From: an uncultured Lachnospiraceae bacterium
GTDB lineage: Bacteria > Bacillota > Clostridia > Lachnospirales > Lachnospiraceae
Assembly (NCBI GenBank): GCA_910587095.1
Contig: CAJUMJ010000001.1
Location: forward strand, 1 to 64,000
Reading direction: 5' to 3'
Length of the DNA: 64,000 bases
Part shown: piece by piece, positions 61,039 through 64,000 of the stretch
Layout of the letters: each line of letters begins with the position of its first letter
Position numbering within the stretch: the stretch's first letter is position 1
Made by a program: the position numbers and the translations under genes
The notes under the pieces: model-generated
Told to the model about the DNA's origin: nothing
What the model saw: only the letters and a program-made list of their open reading frames with translations
The model's database searches: none

Positions 61039-63804
61039 CTACGGTTCTTCCGGCGCAAAGACCGCCCGCAGACAGACGCCTTTTCTTGTCACATCCGCCT
61101 CGATCACCGTCTCCTCTGACTCGCAGTCGCCCTGCCAGCCAACAAACCGGTATCCCTCGGCGGGTACTGCCATGACAGTCACCGGATAATCGGTAAAATA
61201 ACTTCCTTTCCACACGCCATCCTCAAAATCGGGAGCAATGGTGTTTAATAAAACCGTGCCGCCCGCTTCACCCAAAGGCGCGCCACTATATGACACATCT
61301 GTCACACACGCTGTCTCCAGTGTGATTTCACCCACTTCACCGGACAATCCAAGCGCCTTAGCAAAATAAGGCACAATCATGTCGGCTCTTTTTTCATAAA
61401 ACTCATCAATGACCGCAATGTTATCCCAAAAGGTATCCTTCGTATACTCCCCGCCGTTAAACCGGTGATAAGTTTTCACCATGGGCTTTTCATAGATTTC
61501 CGCCATCTCATATAGTTTATCATGAACCTGTGCATACGCAAAGTTTTTATTTATCATATCCATAAAAGTGAGGCTAAACTGCTTTTTAAAAGTCCCGCTC
61601 TCAATCAGGTTTGACATGAGCGGCGTGGTCAGCGGACTTCCGAACCAATGGTTCTCCTCCAAAAAGGGATCGGAAGCGTAAGTTCCCATGCCGGTGTCGT
61701 AAATGCCCGTGGACTCGTCGGTGTCGTACATACCCCAGCGCCATCTGCCGTCCGCGAAAGGCGCCCCGGTGCCGGCCTCTCTCGTGCGCCAGCAGCAAAT
61801 ATTGTTCAAAGGCCAGTCCACGTTCCCGATATAGATTTCAAAGCAGTAATGGTCGATAAAGCTCTGAATATCCATCATCCTGCCGATTTCCTCATATGCC
61901 CCCGGCTCGGAGAGATCCTCCTTTTGCGCGAAAGACACAAGCGACTGATACAGCGAAAAGTCTTCCTCCTCACCGACGGAAACCCGGCTGTCCTGTTTCA
62001 CCATAACCACTTTGTCCTTGTCAATCCCGTACTTTTCCTCAAAGTACGTATCGCTGAATCGGGTCTGCAAATTATATACGCCCCAAAATTCCCCGTTTAA
62101 AAACACCACGCAAGGCTCTCCCGGCTGGGTTTCCAGCGCTCTGTCCGCTACAAGAGACTGGTTGAACACATCCCTCAGCATGGTCACATTGGTATCGATG
62201 GAACCGGAGGTTCTTAGCATCTTCGCGTCAAATCCGAGCGGATCCTCCCCGTACTCGCTTCTGGCATAAAAATTAAAACCCTTCTGCCGAAGGTTTCTGG
62301 ATGAGCCGCCCCGGGTTCTGACCCCGATCCGCTCCTCCCCCAAAACCGTCTTGTCCTTGTCGAAAAGAATGGCTGTGACCATCCTCTCCTTCATCCGATC
62401 CGGGTGCGTGTAGTTTGCGGCAAAGGAGCGCCAGACTACGCTCCCGTATTTCCAGTAAAGCCCTTGTTCCCGATACGCCTCGTACTCCCGGTAGTTCCTG
62501 TAATTTTCAAACCACTCCTCATAATCGTCGCCAAGCATATAGATGCCCCGGTCCTCGGAAAAAAAGTCGGCGGGATCTCCCGTCAGAGACAAAACTTTCA
62601 AGCCGTCATATCCTTCTTTTTCTTCAAAGCCCACAAAGTAGACCGCTGTCCCGACCTCGCTGACCGCTCCTGCCTCGTCCACACTGACCGCTTTCACCAC
62701 CGTCGCCTTGTCGATCCACTGCTGCGGAACGTAATCCCCGTCCCGCGAGACGCCCTCTATGGCAGCATATATATTCTCCCTCGCGCTGCCGTCTTCTATG
62801 ACGACAGCCTCCTCGTAAAGCATCGACTCCGCCGTCGGCTCGGAACCGTCCAGCGTATAGTAAATCCGCTCTCCTTCTCCCGCCGACAAAGTAAGCGAAA
62901 AAGGCGCTTCGTAAAAACCGCTCCCGGCGGAAAAGGCAGGCGGCTCCAACGTGGGCTGCACATACCTGTCAAGTCCCTCGTTGCTCTCTCCGGGCGTCCC
63001 GTTTTTGACAACGCTCCAGCCATCCGTACCGTCCGGGAGTCTCGCGTAGGACACGTCCGTGTCGAGAGAAGGGAGTTTTACCTGATCGACTGTATGCCCG
63101 CCGCTGTCCGAAAGCGTCAGAGTTTCCCCGCTTTCATTCAATCTGAAACCCAAATAATAACAGCTTTCTCCCGTCTCCTCGTCGACCTCTTCCCCCGCGT
63201 CCCCGCTCGCAAAAAGCAGCAGGTAAGAGCGGGGCGCAATCGTCATCTCACCAAGACGACTCTCTTCGCCAGGCTCCTCCTGGTCCGTCAAATACCAGCC
63301 CTTAAGAGGAACAGACGTAAAGGAAGGGTTATAAAGCTCGATATAATCGCTGTTTTCGCCATCCTGATCCAGCGCCAGCGTCAGATTCGAAGAGCACACC
63401 TCGTTGATTACAATATGGCGCTTCGCGTAATCATCATAAAAAAGTCCGGCAAGCAGGATGATCCACAGGCCGGTAACCGCGAGTATGCCGACCCGTCCGT
63501 CTGCCCGCCGCGCGCCGGCATGCCCGCCGCCGGCAAGCAGGGCCAAAACAAACGAGAAGCCGTATGCTCCCACAAAACAGGAAACATACAGCAACACGTA
63601 AGGATTATTTTTTACCGAAAACGGCACATCACCGAAAAGCGCGTACAACACGCCAAAAGTCCCGACAAGGATCAGAAACGCAAAACAGAGGGTGTCCGCC
63701 ACAAGTCTTGCCGGAACACTCTTCTCCCCGTTCCCGTAGCGCGCATACGCCGGCAGGAAACCCGGTATGATAAACAAAATAATACCCGCTATAAACTGAC
63801 CCAT
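61039..63804 (-). CDS. Multidomain CotH-family kinase with lamin-tail and chitobiase-type domains
   Basis: A 921-aa membrane protein. Four helices lie in the first 125 residues. The outside part has a lamin-tail domain (about 130-270; IVINEVCSSNLTLALDQDGE, DYIELYNPSFTSVPLKGWYL), a chitobiase C-terminal type domain (about 285-390; IYYTLDGSEPT), the CotH kinase domain (about 400-830; GVRTRGGSSRNLRQKGFNFY, VVFLNGEFWGVYNLQTRF, RWRWGMYDTDESTG) and a final beta-grasp or InlB-repeat-like part (VTVMAVPAEGYRFVGWQGD). It should phosphorylate surface proteins or other outside targets. It heads the VTC/DUF4956 cassette and lies 48 bp after rfbB. Confidence 0.9.
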   Translation of the reverse strand: MGQFIAGIILFIIPGFLPAYARYGNGEKSVPARLVADTLCFAFLILVGTFGVLYALFGDVPFSVKNNPYVLLYVSCFVGAYGFSFVLALLAGGGHAGARRADGRVGILAVTGLWIILLAGLFYDDYAKRHIVINEVCSSNLTLALDQDGENSDYIELYNPSFTSVPLKGWYLTDQEEPGEESRLGEMTIAPRSYLLLFASGDAGEEVDEETGESCYYLGFRLNESGETLTLSDSGGHTVDQVKLPSLDTDVSYARLPDGTDGWSVVKNGTPGESNEGLDRYVQPTLEPPAFSAGSGFYEAPFSLTLSAGEGERIYYTLDGSEPTAESMLYEEAVVIEDGSARENIYAAIEGVSRDGDYVPQQWIDKATVVKAVSVDEAGAVSEVGTAVYFVGFEEKEGYDGLKVLSLTGDPADFFSEDRGIYMLGDDYEEWFENYRNYREYEAYREQGLYWKYGSVVWRSFAANYTHPDRMKERMVTAILFDKDKTVLGEERIGVRTRGGSSRNLRQKGFNFYARSEYGEDPLGFDAKMLRTSGSIDTNVTMLRDVFNQSLVADRALETQPGEPCVVFLNGEFWGVYNLQTRFSDTYFEEKYGIDKDKVVMVKQDSRVSVGEEEDFSLYQSLVSFAQKEDLSEPGAYEEIGRMMDIQSFIDHYCFEIYIGNVDWPLNNICCWRTREAGTGAPFADGRWRWGMYDTDESTGIYDTGMGTYASDPFLEENHWFGSPLTTPLMSNLIESGTFKKQFSLTFMDMINKNFAYAQVHDKLYEMAEIYEKPMVKTYHRFNGGEYTKDTFWDNIAVIDEFYEKRADMIVPYFAKALGLSGEVGEITLETACVTDVSYSGAPLGEAGGTVLLNTIAPDFEDGVWKGSYFTDYPVTVMAVPAEGYRFVGWQGDCESEETVIEADVTRKGVCLRAVFAPEEP

Positions 63805-63852
63805 GCCATGTCCCCGCAGTCATCCCGGTGATGTCCTGTCATGAAAACACCG

Positions 63853-64000
63853 TCACTTCGACCGGTACATCTCCTCGTAATATTTCTGGTAATCGCCGCT
63901 TGTCACATTCTTCATCCAGTCCTCATGGGCAAAATACCACTCGATGGTGCGCCGGATTCCCTCTTTGAACATCGTCTCCGGCTCCCAGCCGATCTCCTCT
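63853..64000 (-). CDS. rfbB: dTDP-glucose 4,6-dehydratase, C-terminal end
   Basis: Only the last 48 codons and the stop are in the window. They read EEIGWEPETMFKEGIRRTIE, then WYFAHEDWMKNVTSGDYQKY and YEEMYRSK, which is the characteristic C-terminus of RfbB/RmlB. The enzyme turns dTDP-glucose into the 4-keto-6-deoxy intermediate used by RfbC. It completes rfbA and rfbC in the same transcription direction. rfbD is not in the window. Confidence 0.9.
   Translation of the reverse strand, partial: EEIGWEPETMFKEGIRRTIEWYFAHEDWMKNVTSGDYQKYYEEMYRSK

Noticed and set aside
62404..63831. Long plus-strand frame opposite the large CotH gene
   Set aside because: Arg/His-rich antisense reading of a clear multidomain gene, without start signals.
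1..64000. tRNA, rRNA or tmRNA genes
   Set aside because: No cloverleaf or conserved rRNA segment was recognised in any intergenic gap on either strand.

Overview
The window reads as chromosome of a Gram-positive, spore-former-type Clostridia, most likely a Lachnospiraceae member. The basis is gene content and codon style: CotH-type kinases, a subtilase of the germination-protease type, LCP and Wzm/Wzt-type surface polysaccharide genes, a DUF4867/isomerase/xylulokinase operon, and AGGAGG ribosome binding sites. GC content is moderate. No rRNA, tRNA or CRISPR array was seen. Almost all genes lie on the minus strand.

Layout. Positions 1-3.7 kb: the start of an IS1182-type transposase at the edge, a chemotaxis receptor, and a large serine recombinase whose element has cut a polysaccharide deacetylase gene; only the first part of that gene remains (3663-4454). 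4.6-5.9 kb: a plus-strand protein made of two FliD-C-like modules behind a sigma-D-like promoter. 6-13.4 kb: a sugar operon (fucose-isomerase family enzyme, DUF4867, membrane protein, xylulokinase) with a divergent LacI regulator. 13.4-16.7 kb: a PAS/GGDEF/EAL protein with a degenerate GGDEF motif, a structured 0.7 kb intergenic region, and a carbamate kinase. 16.7-23 kb: a surface operon (BMP-type lipoprotein, DUF5722 lipoprotein, GT2, CotH kinase, LspA-like protease). 23-29.5 kb: a sugar or nucleoside ABC importer with a nucleoside hydrolase and a LacI-PfkB fusion protein. 29.7-34.8 kb: S8 protease, ClpX-like unfoldase, HtrA protease.

35-64 kb is a large rhamnose-type surface polysaccharide locus. 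It holds glmS, five GT2-type proteins, an LCP ligase, a WbaP-type initiating transferase, phosphoglucomutase, rfbA, rfbC and the end of rfbB, a Wzm/Wzt-type exporter whose ATPase has a C-terminal extension, a methyltransferase-kinase fusion, and a GH25 hydrolase. Embedded in it is a tightly overlapping CotH - small membrane protein - Cthe_2159-like - VTC polyphosphate polymerase - DUF4956 cassette. A plausible pathway is: sugar nucleotides (GlmS, PGM, RfbABC), chain initiation on undecaprenyl phosphate (WbaP), rhamnan-type elongation (GT2s), end capping (methyltransferase-kinase), export (Wzm/Wzt) and wall attachment (LCP).

Three kinds of non-coding repeat stand out. Family 1 is a modular multi-hairpin element at five loci, four of them directly at gene ends; its stems differ in sequence but keep pairing. 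Family 2 is an intergenic repeat at 7.55 kb and 18.9-19.2 kb, the second with a 118-bp tandem duplication. The third is a four-copy 76/77-bp tandem array plus a perfect 17-bp hairpin between the exporter permease and ATPase genes. The best candidates for something undescribed are family 1, the methyltransferase-kinase/Wzt pair, and the CotH-VTC cassette inside a polysaccharide locus.
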